A stretch of 64,000 bases of DNA from Vibrio tapetis subsp. tapetis (GCF_900233005.1 NZ_LT960612.1:744001-808000); one strand, 5' to 3'; numbered from the stretch's first letter, positions 7,715-16,563 are shown. Numbers and translations are program-made. Notes: generated from the letters alone by a model not told the origin.

Positions 7715-8578
7715 ATGAACGTCATACCTTTTCAGCCACTGCAGGCTTACCAGTTAAAAGTCGCGCTAAATGGTATTAAACCAATGATCTGGCGCCGTAT
7801 CCTTGTTTCTAACGACATCAATCTCGGCGAGTTACATGATTATATTCAACGTGCAATGGGATGGGACGAAGAGCATCTGCACAGTTTCTCAAGTGCAGAC
7901 GAGCGTATATTCATCCCTATTCTGGATCAAGAGGATCTGAGCAGTCGCGCCGAAGATGAGTCACAGACGGCTTTGGTTGAAGTAATGGCGAAAAAAGGTG
8001 ATAAGCTGCAATATACTTATGACTTTGGAGATAATTGGGAGCATACGATTACCCTTGAGAAAGTGCGTCCTGTTGCCGATTTAGTGGAAAGCGACTTTTG
8101 CTTAGCCGGTAAGCGCGCTTGTCCACCGGAAAACTGTGGTGGGCTTTCTGGCTATAAAAATTTACTTAGAATTATCGTGACTCCGAGCCACGAAGATCAT
8201 TTAGAAGTTATCGATTGGCTAGGTGAATATTATGACCCTGAGTATTTCGATGCGGAAGATGTGAACATGATGTTGGAGCATGAATCGTTCGATGACGAAA
8301 ACTTTGCCGATATGGATGAATTTGCCTCTCAAATGGAGGTTCAAACGGTATTGCAAAATCAAGCAATGGACATTGTGTTACGATCTTTGCTTGCTACATT
8401 GCAACAAAGTCAGCCAGAGCTCTATGAGTCGGTTAAATCGTTAAGCCAGCTTCAAGCTACTTCTTTATTGGAGAGTACAATATCTGCAAATATCCCAGAA
8501 GCAGAAGAAATGAGCGCAGCTTTGGTCGAAGTAGTCGATGATTATTTTGCATTTGATCAAGATGATATTTTTAGGTAA
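7715..8578 (+). CDS. Plasmid pRiA4b ORF-3 family protein
   Basis: A 287-residue soluble protein. Residues 10-190 carry the family's hallmarks: LKVALNGIKPMIWRRILVS, LGELHDYIQRAMGWDEEHLHSF, YTYDFGDNWEHTI and the cysteine-containing CLAGKRACPPENCGGLSGYKNL. The C-terminal hundred residues are acidic and specific to this protein. Relatives are found on mobile elements and in many chromosomes; their biochemical role is unknown. It stands alone, with an AT-rich promoter-like stretch upstream. The cysteines and the histidine and aspartate pattern hint at metal binding, which is inference. Confidence 0.85.
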   Translation: MNVIPFQPLQAYQLKVALNGIKPMIWRRILVSNDINLGELHDYIQRAMGWDEEHLHSFSSADERIFIPILDQEDLSSRAEDESQTALVEVMAKKGDKLQYTYDFGDNWEHTITLEKVRPVADLVESDFCLAGKRACPPENCGGLSGYKNLLRIIVTPSHEDHLEVIDWLGEYYDPEYFDAEDVNMMLEHESFDDENFADMDEFASQMEVQTVLQNQAMDIVLRSLLATLQQSQPELYESVKSLSQLQATSLLESTISANIPEAEEMSAALVEVVDDYFAFDQDDIFR

Positions 8579-8659
8579 TTAAACCCGTGCGGTAAAAAGT
8601 ATCGGTGTTGACTTAGCGGTTAGTTGTATCGGTGATATTTCAATGAACGAGGCTTCTTC

Positions 8660-9268
8660 ATGTCTAAAATTGATTTTAAGAAACAGCTAAAACATTTATA
8701 CAGACCTTCCTCAAAGAAGGTTGAGGTTTTAGACGTTTTAGAGATGCACTATCTAATGATAGATGGCCTAGGCGAGCCGGGTTCTGAATCGTTTGGTGTG
8801 GCTATCGAAGCGCTTTATTCGGTTTCCTACACACTAAAATTCATGATTAAAAAAAACAAAATGGCGATCGATTACGGCGTGTTGCCGCTAGAAGGGCTTT
8901 GGTGGGCCGACGACATGGAAGACTTCATTGCTGATAATAAAGCAAATTGGAAGTGGACCTTGATGATAATGCAACCAAGTTATGTTACTGAAGCATTGGT
9001 TGCCGAAGCGATTGAGCTGGTGCGCACTAAGAAGAAACTCACCGCCGTCGATAAGCTACGTTTTGAAGCCTTTACCGAAGGCCCATGCGCACAAACCATG
9101 CACATTGGCCCATTTTCGGAAGAAGGACCAACGGTTGAGCGAGTGCATCGTTTCATCGAAAGTAATGGGAACCAATTAGCAGGTAAGCACCACGAGATCT
9201 ACCTTTCGGATTTTCGCCGTACAAAGCCTGAAAACCTAAAGACGATTATCAGGCAGCCGTATTCTTGA
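8660..9268 (+). CDS. GyrI-like small-molecule-binding domain protein
   Basis: A 202-residue soluble protein. VEVLDVLEMHYLMIDGLGEPGSESFG and the repeated fold VSYTLKFMIKK ... GVLPLEGLWW, FTEGPCAQTMHIGPFSEEGPTVERVHRFI and HHEIYLSDFRRTKPENLKTIIRQP are typical of stand-alone GyrI-like (SBMC/BacI-type) proteins. The family binds small amphipathic or cationic compounds, and some members inactivate toxic metabolites. No HTH is fused here. It starts behind GAGGCTTCTTC. It is probably monocistronic, about 80 bases after the pRiA4b-like gene. Confidence 0.85.
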   Translation: MSKIDFKKQLKHLYRPSSKKVEVLDVLEMHYLMIDGLGEPGSESFGVAIEALYSVSYTLKFMIKKNKMAIDYGVLPLEGLWWADDMEDFIADNKANWKWTLMIMQPSYVTEALVAEAIELVRTKKKLTAVDKLRFEAFTEGPCAQTMHIGPFSEEGPTVERVHRFIESNGNQLAGKHHEIYLSDFRRTKPENLKTIIRQPYS

Positions 9269-9302
9269 TTGCTCACTTCATGCGAACATAGCATGGTGCA
9301 GC

Positions 9303-9581
9303 TTAATAGCCTAGCGCTGCTCTAATGTGAGCGATATTCTCGTTGACCCATGTTTTATTAAACGGCCCCCAAGAGACAATCTGGTAGTGGCCGTTTTTTA
9401 GTGCACCAGTGAATTGGCAATCAATATCTAATTCTTCAAGCGCTGCGATGGTGTCTTGAGCCGTTCTACGAGGAATGGTGATTTCGTCTTGAATTTTGGG
9501 TAGAGTATTAAAGCCGTTGTCTATTAAGTGTGCGATGAAAATACGTCTATAGAATGATGTTTTCGTTTTGCTCAGTGACAT
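9303..9581 (-). CDS. Small winged-helix DNA-binding protein
   Basis: Ninety-two residues from the ATG at 9581, which has GGAG eight bases upstream; a longer TTG-started reading is less likely. The protein has FIAHLIDNGFNTLPKIQDEITIPRRTAQDTIAALEELDI, an HTH in which the recognition helix carries PRRTAQDTI, then a wing GALKNGHYQIVSWGPFN. Closely similar short winged-helix proteins are common in Vibrio without a known target. It converges on the GyrI-like gene. Confidence 0.75.
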   Translation of the reverse strand: MSLSKTKTSFYRRIFIAHLIDNGFNTLPKIQDEITIPRRTAQDTIAALEELDIDCQFTGALKNGHYQIVSWGPFNKTWVNENIAHIRAALGY

Positions 9582-9747
9582 GTATTGCTCCAAAAAAGAA
9601 AAGAGCCTTCAAAGTGCTCCTAAAGACCATATTATCCCAATCGCAGGGCAGAAAGCCTCTATATACTAGCGTTACTGCTTTGAAATGGGAAATATGGTAA
9701 GCAAGTTACCGTTTCCTATATGATCAGCTTACCTTCTCGCACAGCCG

Positions 9748-11712
9748 CTAAATTAATTCTGAAAAACCACAGTCCAAAAGATATTGGTATGTATGGTCGT
9801 AGAAACTTGGTGGGCGAGTATCGTCGCTATCACAACCATGCGGAACGAATAGAACCATACCCTGTCGAGCACGCGTTAATAGAACACGATAGGCATTTTC
9901 AAGGTAACGCAGTTCCTCTTCTTTGTGTCGCTTCTGCCAATTAGTGCCTTTGAACTTCCAGTGTTGGAAATTGATACCATTGTGTCGGTAGTCACCATCC
10001 CAGCCGACTAAACACCAATCTAACTCTAAACCTTGCACATCAAATTCAGTTGCAACGTCTTCAAGAAAATGACTAGAGCGAATATCACTTTGTGGGCTGA
10101 GATACCAATACTCTGGATTGAATCGATTTTTAACGAAAATCCCTTCAGCTTTCAAACGAATTCCGTTAGAAGAAGCGAGTACGCCACGGCTTTCCGTTGC
10201 ACGAGATTGTTGTTTTAGCCAGTTTTTTGCTTGTTCTAAATTGCGGGTAATCTTAAGTGGATAAACACCATCTAGAGTTTGCGCGATGCGGCTGGCTTTT
10301 TCTCGATTATTGGCAATCACATGATGGACAAAACTTGAGAGTTTTTCTGCTCGAAACGAGCGCATTGATGTGGCTAAATGCAAGCTTGGTAAGATAGTAC
10401 TGTGCTGTAAGCTGCTTGCTGTAACACCATCGGAAACGTAGTCACCAGTGAGCAGTTGATCAGAACAATATACGTGCCAGTCATCAAACCGATCCGACAG
10501 CGCATCTAACCACCCAGCTAAACCCGCCTCGCCAGTATTTATTTCTTGCCCGCCTCCGATTAAGGAAATAATCACAGCCCAGTCTTCATGTCTGTCCATG
10601 ACTTCGATAAGAAATTCAGGCTCTGACTGGTTGAAGTCGGGTTTGTTTCTTTTTGTTTGCATGAATTTAGACGCTTGTTCAGCGTTCCATGCACGTTGGG
10701 CCTCATCAAATATAGCTACTTTTTCTGGCGGGATTGATCCATCTAAACATTCATCTCTGAAGCGGTGAATGTTTTGAATAAATGAGCTTGTTTCTCTTCG
10801 AGCATGGGCTTTAGTGACTTTTTCGCGAGAGGATTTATCGATCGCCAGAGCTTCCTGAAGGACTGTAACTAGCGGGCCATTTCCGCTTAAAAAGACAGAA
10901 TATTCATTGTCTTTTGGGTTGGAGTGAGTATTAGCAATATTAAGTCCAACCAGCGTTTTTCCGGCTCCGGGCACACCTGTGACAAAGCAAATCGTTTTTT
11001 TCTTTTGTGTCCTAGATTCGTGAATGAGCTCGAGCAGTTGAGCGCTAGTGATCCCTAAATTTTGTGTATCAGCCTCATTTCGGGCTATGTCATTTACATC
11101 GTGATCAGCGTATAAGGCTTGGGCTGCTTCAACGATAGTAGGGGTAGGCATATAGCCCGAATTAGCCCAGCCATCCGCATCGAAACTCGATTGTTGGTAT
11201 TTAACACTCAAATGAGTGATCACGTTTTTCAAGCTCTCAGCATTAGTGAGGACTGGCGTTGCGACATTATCGGATGCTAGAGAAAGAGCGTGGTCAGATC
11301 CAGTAACCGTCGCTTTTGTTGCAACAAGAATGGGAACAATCAGTTTGTCGTGGCTACCTTTATGAAAATTCTTCATATCTAAAGCGTAACCATGTGTTTG
11401 TTGGCTATCGGCAGAATGAAATTTGCTTTCACCAGCCTTAAATTCGATTACAAATACAATGCCTGAGTGAACCAATATAACGTCGGCACGTTTGCCCATT
11501 CTTGGGATTAGAAACTCAAAATAGATTTTACTGTTAGAGCTTTTTAAATCGGATAGGGCTTCTTGAAGAATCTGGACTTGAGTCGTCCATGCAGACGTTT
11601 GCTGGAATTTGAGGTCTTGCGTGTGGTGTTGGGTTGTTGTGCCAACGATTGATGGAATTGACTGCTTAAGGAATGAATCTAATGAAGCGTGATAGAAAGC
11701 TCGATTACTCAT
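9748..11712 (-). CDS. PD-(D/E)XK nuclease-like plus DUF2075 helicase-like protein, candidate defence effector
   Basis: The start is the ATG at 11712, overlapping the stop of the controller gene by eight bases with GGAG upstream; a longer reading to 11766 is unlikely. The product is about 654 residues. Residues 60-95 show a nuclease-like pattern: D77 in KRADVIL, then E90 and K92 in FVIEFKAGE. A Walker A motif GVPGAGKT lies at 246-253, and a DEAQRAW Walker B motif at 336-342. A C-terminal YRVLLTRARQGMVLFVP resembles helicase motif VI of superfamily 1 and DUF2075/Schlafen group 3 proteins. The combination suggests a DNA- or RNA-acting ATPase with a nuclease domain. Coupling to a C-protein (see 11705-11938) is the arrangement of restriction endonucleases, but no methyltransferase is present. 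Confidence 0.8.
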   Translation of the reverse strand: MSNRAFYHASLDSFLKQSIPSIVGTTTQHHTQDLKFQQTSAWTTQVQILQEALSDLKSSNSKIYFEFLIPRMGKRADVILVHSGIVFVIEFKAGESKFHSADSQQTHGYALDMKNFHKGSHDKLIVPILVATKATVTGSDHALSLASDNVATPVLTNAESLKNVITHLSVKYQQSSFDADGWANSGYMPTPTIVEAAQALYADHDVNDIARNEADTQNLGITSAQLLELIHESRTQKKKTICFVTGVPGAGKTLVGLNIANTHSNPKDNEYSVFLSGNGPLVTVLQEALAIDKSSREKVTKAHARRETSSFIQNIHRFRDECLDGSIPPEKVAIFDEAQRAWNAEQASKFMQTKRNKPDFNQSEPEFLIEVMDRHEDWAVIISLIGGGQEINTGEAGLAGWLDALSDRFDDWHVYCSDQLLTGDYVSDGVTASSLQHSTILPSLHLATSMRSFRAEKLSSFVHHVIANNREKASRIAQTLDGVYPLKITRNLEQAKNWLKQQSRATESRGVLASSNGIRLKAEGIFVKNRFNPEYWYLSPQSDIRSSHFLEDVATEFDVQGLELDWCLVGWDGDYRHNGINFQHWKFKGTNWQKRHKEEELRYLENAYRVLLTRARQGMVLFVPHGCDSDDTRPPSFYDHTYQYLLDCGFSELI

Positions 11713-11938
11713 TGAATTCTCCAACTGTGAATTGGAGTAATGTCTGGGCTTCAACCTGTAAGCCATTTGCTAGCTTAATGATGTTGACTAAGCTAACGTT
11801 GCGAATGCCGCGTTCAATACCACTAATATAAGTTCTGTCCAAACTACATAGCGCTGCGAGTTCTTCTTGGCTGATGTTCTTTTTAAGGCGGAGCTGCTTA
11901 ATATGCAGTCCAAAGGGAATTAAAATATGCTCGTTCAC
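11705..11938 (-). CDS. Controller (C) protein, XRE-family HTH
   Basis: Seventy-seven residues from a GTG. The HTH ISQEELAALCSLDRTYISGIERGIRNVSLVNIIKLANGL (about 21-59) matches restriction-modification controller proteins such as C.PvuII and C.AhdI, down to the RTYISGIERG(x)RN signature that contacts the C-box. No Shine-Dalgarno is seen. A TATTAGAT -10-like element ends four bases before the GTG, so the transcript may be leaderless, as for several known C proteins. It is followed with an eight-base overlap by the nuclease/helicase gene, which it probably activates with delay and then represses. Confidence 0.85.
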   Translation of the reverse strand: MNEHILIPFGLHIKQLRLKKNISQEELAALCSLDRTYISGIERGIRNVSLVNIIKLANGLQVEAQTLLQFTVGEFNE

Positions 11939-11947
11939 AACTATCTA

Positions 11948-12017
11948 ATAAGTCTCAACAAATGATGACTTATCGTGTTGCTATGTGACTTATAAGTCCA
12001 CGGACTATAAGTCACAT
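11948..12017 (-). promoter_or_regulatory. C-box operators of the controller gene
   Basis: Between 11983 and 12017 lies a double palindrome. Read on the minus strand it is GACTTATAGTC, the spacer CGTG, then GACTTATAAGTC, which is the architecture of the classical C-box (GACT...AGTC pairs separated by a GTGG-like spacer). A second perfect inverted repeat, ATAAGTC (11948-11954) / GACTTAT (11967-11973), covers the presumed -10 region. Two sites of unequal quality fit the activator-then-repressor switch known for C proteins. Confidence 0.8.
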
Positions 12018-12055
12018 ATAGTGTGGTTTGATACCTTACCTTAAGGTCTAAGCAT

Positions 12056-12088
12056 AAAAAAAGCTGGCACCTAAGTACCAGCTTTTTT
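12056..12088. terminator. Bidirectional hairpin terminator
   Basis: AAAAAAGCTGG pairs with CCAGCTTTTTT (12078-12088), giving a T-run on both strands. It lies downstream of codA and upstream of the controller promoter, separating the two units. Confidence 0.75.
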
Positions 12089-12095
12089 AGTCTTT

Positions 12096-12144
12096 TCTAG
12101 CCTATAGCCTATAGCCTATAGCCTCTAGCCTCTAACCTATCTCC
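12096..12144. repeat. Heptamer tandem repeat over the codA stop codon
   Basis: Seven consecutive heptads: TCTAGCC, three TATAGCC, TCTAGCC, TCTAACC, TATCTCC. The codA stop codon (12137-12139) falls inside the repeat. Related heptads with a GGCNNNA core occur at 51891-51980 and 54296-54330. Confidence 0.8.
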
Positions 12145-13414
12145 TAAAATCCACTTCCTCAGTCTCACCCAAACAAATCTGCGTTTGTGCAGGCTTGGTT
12201 TCGGCAATGACTTTACCGTGGCGGATAGAGTAGCGCACTGGCGTTTGGCGACGAACGGCATCGAAACCATTTTCAGCCGGCAGAATGATTAAGCTGCCCG
12301 GTTTGCCTTCTTCAATACCGTAACGGTCTTGAATGTTCAGTGTACGAGCAGAGTTAGTGCTGATTAGGTCAAGCGATTGGTTGATTTGGTCGTAACCCAT
12401 GACTTGGCATACATGTAGCCCCATGTGCAGCACTTGAAGCATGTTAGCGGTACCTAGTGGATACCATGGGTCAAACACATCGTCGTGACCAAAGCAGACG
12501 TTAATGTCGGCGGCTAGCATCTCTTTTACGCGTGTTACACCACGGCGTTTTGGGTAGTCGTCGAAACGGCCCTGTAGGTGGATGTTGACTAATGGGTTGG
12601 CAACAAAGCTAATGCCAGACATTTTTAATAAACGGAACAAGCGCGAAGCGTAGGCGCCATTGTAAGAGTGCATCGCTGTTGTGTGACTGGCTGTTACCCT
12701 GTCACCCATATTGAACTTGTGCGCCAGCGCGGCAAGGGTTTCGACAAAGCGCGATTGTTCATCATCAATCTCGTCACAGTGTACGTCTATCAAGCGGTCG
12801 TATTTTTGCGCCAGTTCGAACACATAATGCAAAGACTCAATGCCGTATTCACGGGTGAATTCGAAGTGAGGGATGGCACCAATGACGTCAGCGCCGAGCT
12901 GCACGGCTTCTTCCAACAGTTCTTTGCCATTTGGGTAAGACAAGATGCCTTCTTGTGGGAACGCGACGATTTGAATATCGACCCACTCCTTCATTTCTTC
13001 GCGCACTTCAATCATGGCTTTTAGCGCGACAAGCGTCGGATCGGAGACATCTACGTGAGTACGCACATGCTGAATACCGTTAGCAATTTGCCATTTAAGG
13101 GTTTGCATGGCACGCGTTTTTACGTCTTCTATTGAAAGGGTTTGTTTGCGCTCTGACCAACGCTCGATGCCTTCAAATAATGTACCTGAGATGTTCCAGC
13201 TTGGTTCACCTGCCGTTTGAGTCGTGTCTAGGTGCACGTGAGGCTCACAAAACGGCGCAATCGCTAGGCCGCCTTCTGCGTCAAGTACGTCGCCATCATG
13301 CTTGAGTGATGTGGCATTATCACAGATGGTTTCGAATTGGCCGTCTTTTACCAAAATTTGGAATACACCATCTTGGTGTTGAAGCTTGGCGTTTTTTATC
13401 AGTAATGAGGTCAT
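12137..13414 (-). CDS. codA: Cytosine deaminase
   Basis: A 425-residue amidohydrolase converting cytosine to uracil and ammonia in the cytoplasm (pyrimidine salvage). Metal and catalytic motifs are in place: [44 protein letters not shown] and [22 protein letters not shown], all matching CodA. Length fits E. coli CodA. It lies nine bases after codB on the same strand, forming codBA with the PurR-like site upstream. The C-terminal end runs into a heptamer repeat. Confidence 0.95.
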   Translation of the reverse strand: MTSLLIKNAKLQHQDGVFQILVKDGQFETICDNATSLKHDGDVLDAEGGLAIAPFCEPHVHLDTTQTAGEPSWNISGTLFEGIERWSERKQTLSIEDVKTRAMQTLKWQIANGIQHVRTHVDVSDPTLVALKAMIEVREEMKEWVDIQIVAFPQEGILSYPNGKELLEEAVQLGADVIGAIPHFEFTREYGIESLHYVFELAQKYDRLIDVHCDEIDDEQSRFVETLAALAHKFNMGDRVTASHTTAMHSYNGAYASRLFRLLKMSGISFVANPLVNIHLQGRFDDYPKRRGVTRVKEMLAADINVCFGHDDVFDPWYPLGTANMLQVLHMGLHVCQVMGYDQINQSLDLISTNSARTLNIQDRYGIEEGKPGSLIILPAENGFDAVRRQTPVRYSIRHGKVIAETKPAQTQICLGETEEVDFRR

Positions 13415-13423
13415 TTTTGTTCC

Positions 13424-14662
13424 TTACGCGGTTTGCGCAGTGGCCGTTTTCTTATTCAAGATAGGATTAAGCACAAGATAGCTGATTGCACCGCCAAGTA
13501 CAGCATTTAGTGGCACAACGCCCGGTAAAAAATGGCCTGCAGCAACGCCGATGGCGACGGCGAAAATGCCCGCCCAGTTGACGGTTTTAAATTCGTAGCT
13601 CTCGAACTTCTGGTAGCGCTTACGGTTGACTAGGAAGTCGGCGATGATCACGCCACCAATCGGTGGAATCGCAACAGACAAGAAGGTTAACCAGCCAACA
13701 AAGTTGTTATATAGCCAAAGCGCACACAAGGTGCCCACGACGCCATTTGCCATCGAGATGTATTTGCTCGGTAGCCCTGTGATATTAGAGAAACCAAGAC
13801 CAGAAGCGTATAAAGCGTTGTCGTTGGTGGTCCAAATATTTAAGCCAAGTACGATAATGGCAGGAATAAGCAAGCCTTGGGCAATCATGACTTCAGATAT
13901 GTCGGACTGACCGGTTACCGAGGCACCCGCAGCGCCAAAGATGAACATCAATGAGTTACCAATGAAAAAGGCAATCATAGTAATAAGTACCGCACCTGCT
14001 GGTTTCTTGCCGAAACGGACAAAATCTGCTGTTAAGGTGCCTGCGCTGACAAAAGAACCGACTACCATGGCAACGGCAATTGAAAAATCAATCGGCTCTG
14101 CGGGTTGGACTTTTTGCAGTTCGGCAACGCCGCCAATGCTATCGACCGCGGTGAATACTGAGTAGCCTCCTAAGATAGCAATCGCAGGAACCGCTATGGC
14201 AGAAAGTACCATGAGAGCTGAAATACCAAAGTAGACGGTGGCCGTCATTAATAAGCCAGATACGATGATTAGGGTGTTGGTATCAATACCGGTCGCTTTA
14301 TGGACAGGGATAGCAAACATCGCCACACCCACGCCAAACCAACCAACTTGCGTACCGCCTAGTAGTAATGACGGTAGCCAAGAGCCTTTAGAACCAAAAG
14401 AGAAACGAGCAAGAAGGTGAGTAGAAAGACCAGTTGAAGCGCCAATGTAGCCAAGACATGAGGTGTAGATACCGAGAAGTAAGTTACCGATGAGAACGGC
14501 GAGGAAGAAATCGTTGAAGCTAAGACCGGTGCCAAGTGAGCCGCCTGTCCACATACTGGCTGAGAAAAAGGTCAATCCGAGCATCACCATTGTTAGGGAT
14601 GCAATGCCTTTTCTGGCCGATTGTGGAACGGGCCCTAAACTGTAATTGTTGTCCGATGCCAT
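13424..14662 (-). CDS. codB: Cytosine permease
   Basis: A 412-residue NCS1-family inner-membrane symporter with about twelve membrane segments. The N-terminus NNYSLGPVPQSARKGIASLTMVMLGLTFFSASMWTGG, the segment LLGGTQVGWFGVGVAMFAIP and LNIWTTNDNALYASGLGFSN are diagnostic of CodB. It imports cytosine for the adjacent deaminase. A close paralog is found at 43771-44994. The start ATG follows a GGAGGCACAC sequence. Confidence 0.95.
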   Translation of the reverse strand: MASDNNYSLGPVPQSARKGIASLTMVMLGLTFFSASMWTGGSLGTGLSFNDFFLAVLIGNLLLGIYTSCLGYIGASTGLSTHLLARFSFGSKGSWLPSLLLGGTQVGWFGVGVAMFAIPVHKATGIDTNTLIIVSGLLMTATVYFGISALMVLSAIAVPAIAILGGYSVFTAVDSIGGVAELQKVQPAEPIDFSIAVAMVVGSFVSAGTLTADFVRFGKKPAGAVLITMIAFFIGNSLMFIFGAAGASVTGQSDISEVMIAQGLLIPAIIVLGLNIWTTNDNALYASGLGFSNITGLPSKYISMANGVVGTLCALWLYNNFVGWLTFLSVAIPPIGGVIIADFLVNRKRYQKFESYEFKTVNWAGIFAVAIGVAAGHFLPGVVPLNAVLGGAISYLVLNPILNKKTATAQTA

Positions 14663-14799
14663 GTGTGCCTCCGCTGATTATTCCAAATTGTTATGCCATT
14701 TAACATGTCACGTTATATGCCATTTTGTATTGCCGTTTTTTAGGCAAACGTCGCGCATAATAGTGCCAAAAATAGTGGTGTCAACATTAAATTTAAGTT

Positions 14800-14811
14800 G
14801 CAAGCGTTTGC
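14800..14811. promoter_or_regulatory. PurR-like operator upstream of codBA
   Basis: GCAAGCGTTTGC matches the core of the PurR consensus GCAANCGNTTNC and lies about 140 bases upstream of the codB start. codBA is PurR-repressed in E. coli, so the same control is inferred here. Confidence 0.65.
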
Positions 14812-14922
14812 TAAAAATAATTTATATTTAACTGGTTGTTTTTTAAATTATAAAATTGAAATTGTGGTGATGTTGTTTTTTTAGTCTGACTTTGGTGTTG
14901 CTTGGTTTCATAGCGTGTGGAT

Positions 14923-15132
14923 TCACTTCTTTAGGCGTTGCCTGCTAAAGATAGATAACCAAGGGGAATGCACGTGTTCGTCTTGAAAGGTGCCAGATAG
15001 ACTCAATACTTCTTCTCCACCAAGGTGAGAGTGAGGTTGAAATACTTTATCTTTTGGCGATTTCAGCAAGGTGACATGTTCTGTTTTCCTTGTTCCATGA
15101 GTACTAATACTGATCAGGCAATGGTTGCTCAT
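14923..15132 (-). pseudogene. Remnant of a ChrR-type cupin
   Basis: A 69-residue reading containing VFQPHSHLGGEEVLSLSGTFQDEH, the cupin motif 1 of ChrR-like proteins (H-x-H-x-GGEE-x-LVLSG). The preceding residues look like a shortened cupin start, and the following residues (HSPWLSIFSRQRLKK) are not cupin-like, so both flanking parts seem deleted or shifted. Complete relatives are about 110-220 residues. It is probably not functional. Confidence 0.55.
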
Positions 15133-15153
15133 TGAACAGAAAGCTCCAAATAC

Positions 15154-15184
15154 TCAAAAGACGGCGTTATCGGCCGTCTTTTGA
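15154..15184. terminator. Terminator between cupin remnant and desaturase
   Basis: TCAAAAGACGGC (15154-15165) and GCCGTCTTTTGA (15173-15184) form a strong stem with A/T-rich outer ends on both strands. It would end the desaturase transcript (minus strand). Confidence 0.7.
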
Positions 15185-15235
15185 GTCAATGACTGAGGAG
15201 CGGTTAGTAGTTACTAGCCGATGCGTGGTTAGCCA

Positions 15236-16393
15236 CTATTGAGGTTTGGCTTCAGGAACGGCCATAGCACTGACATTGGCAATGGTTTGGTTCCATTGAC
15301 GCTTTTGATTTTCTAAATTGGCTTTCATTTGTTGGTAACGAATTTTAAGAATCGAATATTCATATTTCTTTACCAAGTCTTCTTTTTTGCTTTCCAATAG
15401 TTGCTTTTTCAGCTCGTAGTATTCTGTCATATGACCGGTGAGCACTTCGAATTCATTTTGCAATTTATCCGAGATCTGGTTGCGATTCGGTAAGTGATGA
15501 ATTCGAGCCTGAGCGATTTGTAGCGTCATCTTGGCACGCGCTTTCTCTATTCGAAGTGGCGGTGATTTACGCAACTTACTCGCAAGACCAAGCCATTCGC
15601 AAGATTTGATTAGCCATTTCGTTGGATCATACTGCCACCAATAAATGCCGTTACGGTAGTCATTCTCAAAGATGTGGTGGTAGTTATGGTAACCCTCTCC
15701 AAACGTCAGTACCGCAAGAATGCCGTTGTCACGAGCGGTGTTTTTATCTGTGTATGGTTGGCTTCCCCAGATGTGAGCGAGTGAGTTAATAAAGAAGGTG
15801 GTGTGGTGGTTGAGTACCAAACGCACGGCGCCGACGATCAAGAGCATACCGATGATGTCTTGGTAAATCAGTCCTAATAATACAGGGATACCTAGGTTGG
15901 TCAGCAGAGCAAGCAATGCGTAATGCTTATGTTGCCACATGACGATTTTGTCTTTTTGTAAGTCACGGCAGTTGCTGTAATCCGAGTAAACCGCCAGGTT
16001 ATAGTGACGAAGCATCCAACCAATATGGGAATACCAAAAACCACGTTTAGCGGAATAAGGGTCTTTGTCATTGTCGTCAACAAACTTATGGTGGACACGG
16101 TGATCAGACGACCAATGCAATACACTATTTTGCAGGGCGAACGCGCCGCCAATGGCAAAGATGAAGCGTAAGCTAGCGTGAGCTTGAAAGGCCTTGTGAG
16201 ACCAAAGGCGGTGATAACCTGCGGTAATCGAAAGGTTACAAAAAGAGAAACACACCGCGAGCCAGATCCAGTGCTCAGCCCCATATCCGTGATAGACGCC
16301 ATACAAAGGCGCAGCCACTAGGGCGAGTAACATACTGGATGAAAATATGAAGATATTTAGCCAGAGTAATGGCGGCTTTTTTTCCGTTGTCAT
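15236..16393 (-). CDS. Membrane acyl (delta-9-type) desaturase
   Basis: The start ATG at 16393 follows AAGGATC; an upstream extension to 16462 is open but would overlap the operator. The product has 385 residues. It shows the three histidine boxes of acyl-CoA/acyl-lipid desaturases: HRLWSH (61-66), HRVHH (98-102) and HNYHH (236-240), with membrane segments before, between and after them. The last 90 residues are a charged coiled-coil-like tail (MTEYYELKKQLLESKKEDLVKKYE region) not needed for catalysis. The enzyme would introduce a double bond into acyl chains aerobically, in addition to the FabA/FabB route. A FabR-like operator lies just upstream. Confidence 0.9.
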   Translation of the reverse strand: MTTEKKPPLLWLNIFIFSSSMLLALVAAPLYGVYHGYGAEHWIWLAVCFSFCNLSITAGYHRLWSHKAFQAHASLRFIFAIGGAFALQNSVLHWSSDHRVHHKFVDDNDKDPYSAKRGFWYSHIGWMLRHYNLAVYSDYSNCRDLQKDKIVMWQHKHYALLALLTNLGIPVLLGLIYQDIIGMLLIVGAVRLVLNHHTTFFINSLAHIWGSQPYTDKNTARDNGILAVLTFGEGYHNYHHIFENDYRNGIYWWQYDPTKWLIKSCEWLGLASKLRKSPPLRIEKARAKMTLQIAQARIHHLPNRNQISDKLQNEFEVLTGHMTEYYELKKQLLESKKEDLVKKYEYSILKIRYQQMKANLENQKRQWNQTIANVSAMAVPEAKPQ

Positions 16394-16409
16394 GCAAATT
16401 GATCCTTTG

Positions 16410-16427
16410 AGCGTACACTTGTTCGCT
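16410..16427. promoter_or_regulatory. FabR-like operator of the desaturase gene
   Basis: AGCGTACACTTGTTCGCT matches the FabR site described before fabA and fabB (AGCGTACA...TGTTCGCT). A weaker AGCGCACACGTGTAAGTC follows at 16436-16453. It lies 17 bases before the start codon, well placed for repression by FabR. Confidence 0.75.
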
Positions 16428-16537
16428 AGATTATCAGCGCACACGTGTAAGTCAAATGTCAAAATGTAAATTGTTGCGTCGAGTTGTATAAAAGATCGGC
16501 ATGTGAGAAGGCGGCAGGTATTTCGCGTGAAACAGAC

Positions 16538-16563
16538 ACAAAAAAGGCCTCTTAAAGGAGGCC
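16538..16563 (-). terminator. Terminator after uxuA
   Basis: GGCCTC (16546-16551) pairs with GAGGCC (16558-16563). On the minus strand the hairpin is followed by TTTTTTG, so it ends the uxuA transcript. Confidence 0.8.

Noticed and set aside
12096..12144. CRISPR-like array
   Set aside because: The repeated unit is only seven bases with no spacers; it is a short tandem repeat.
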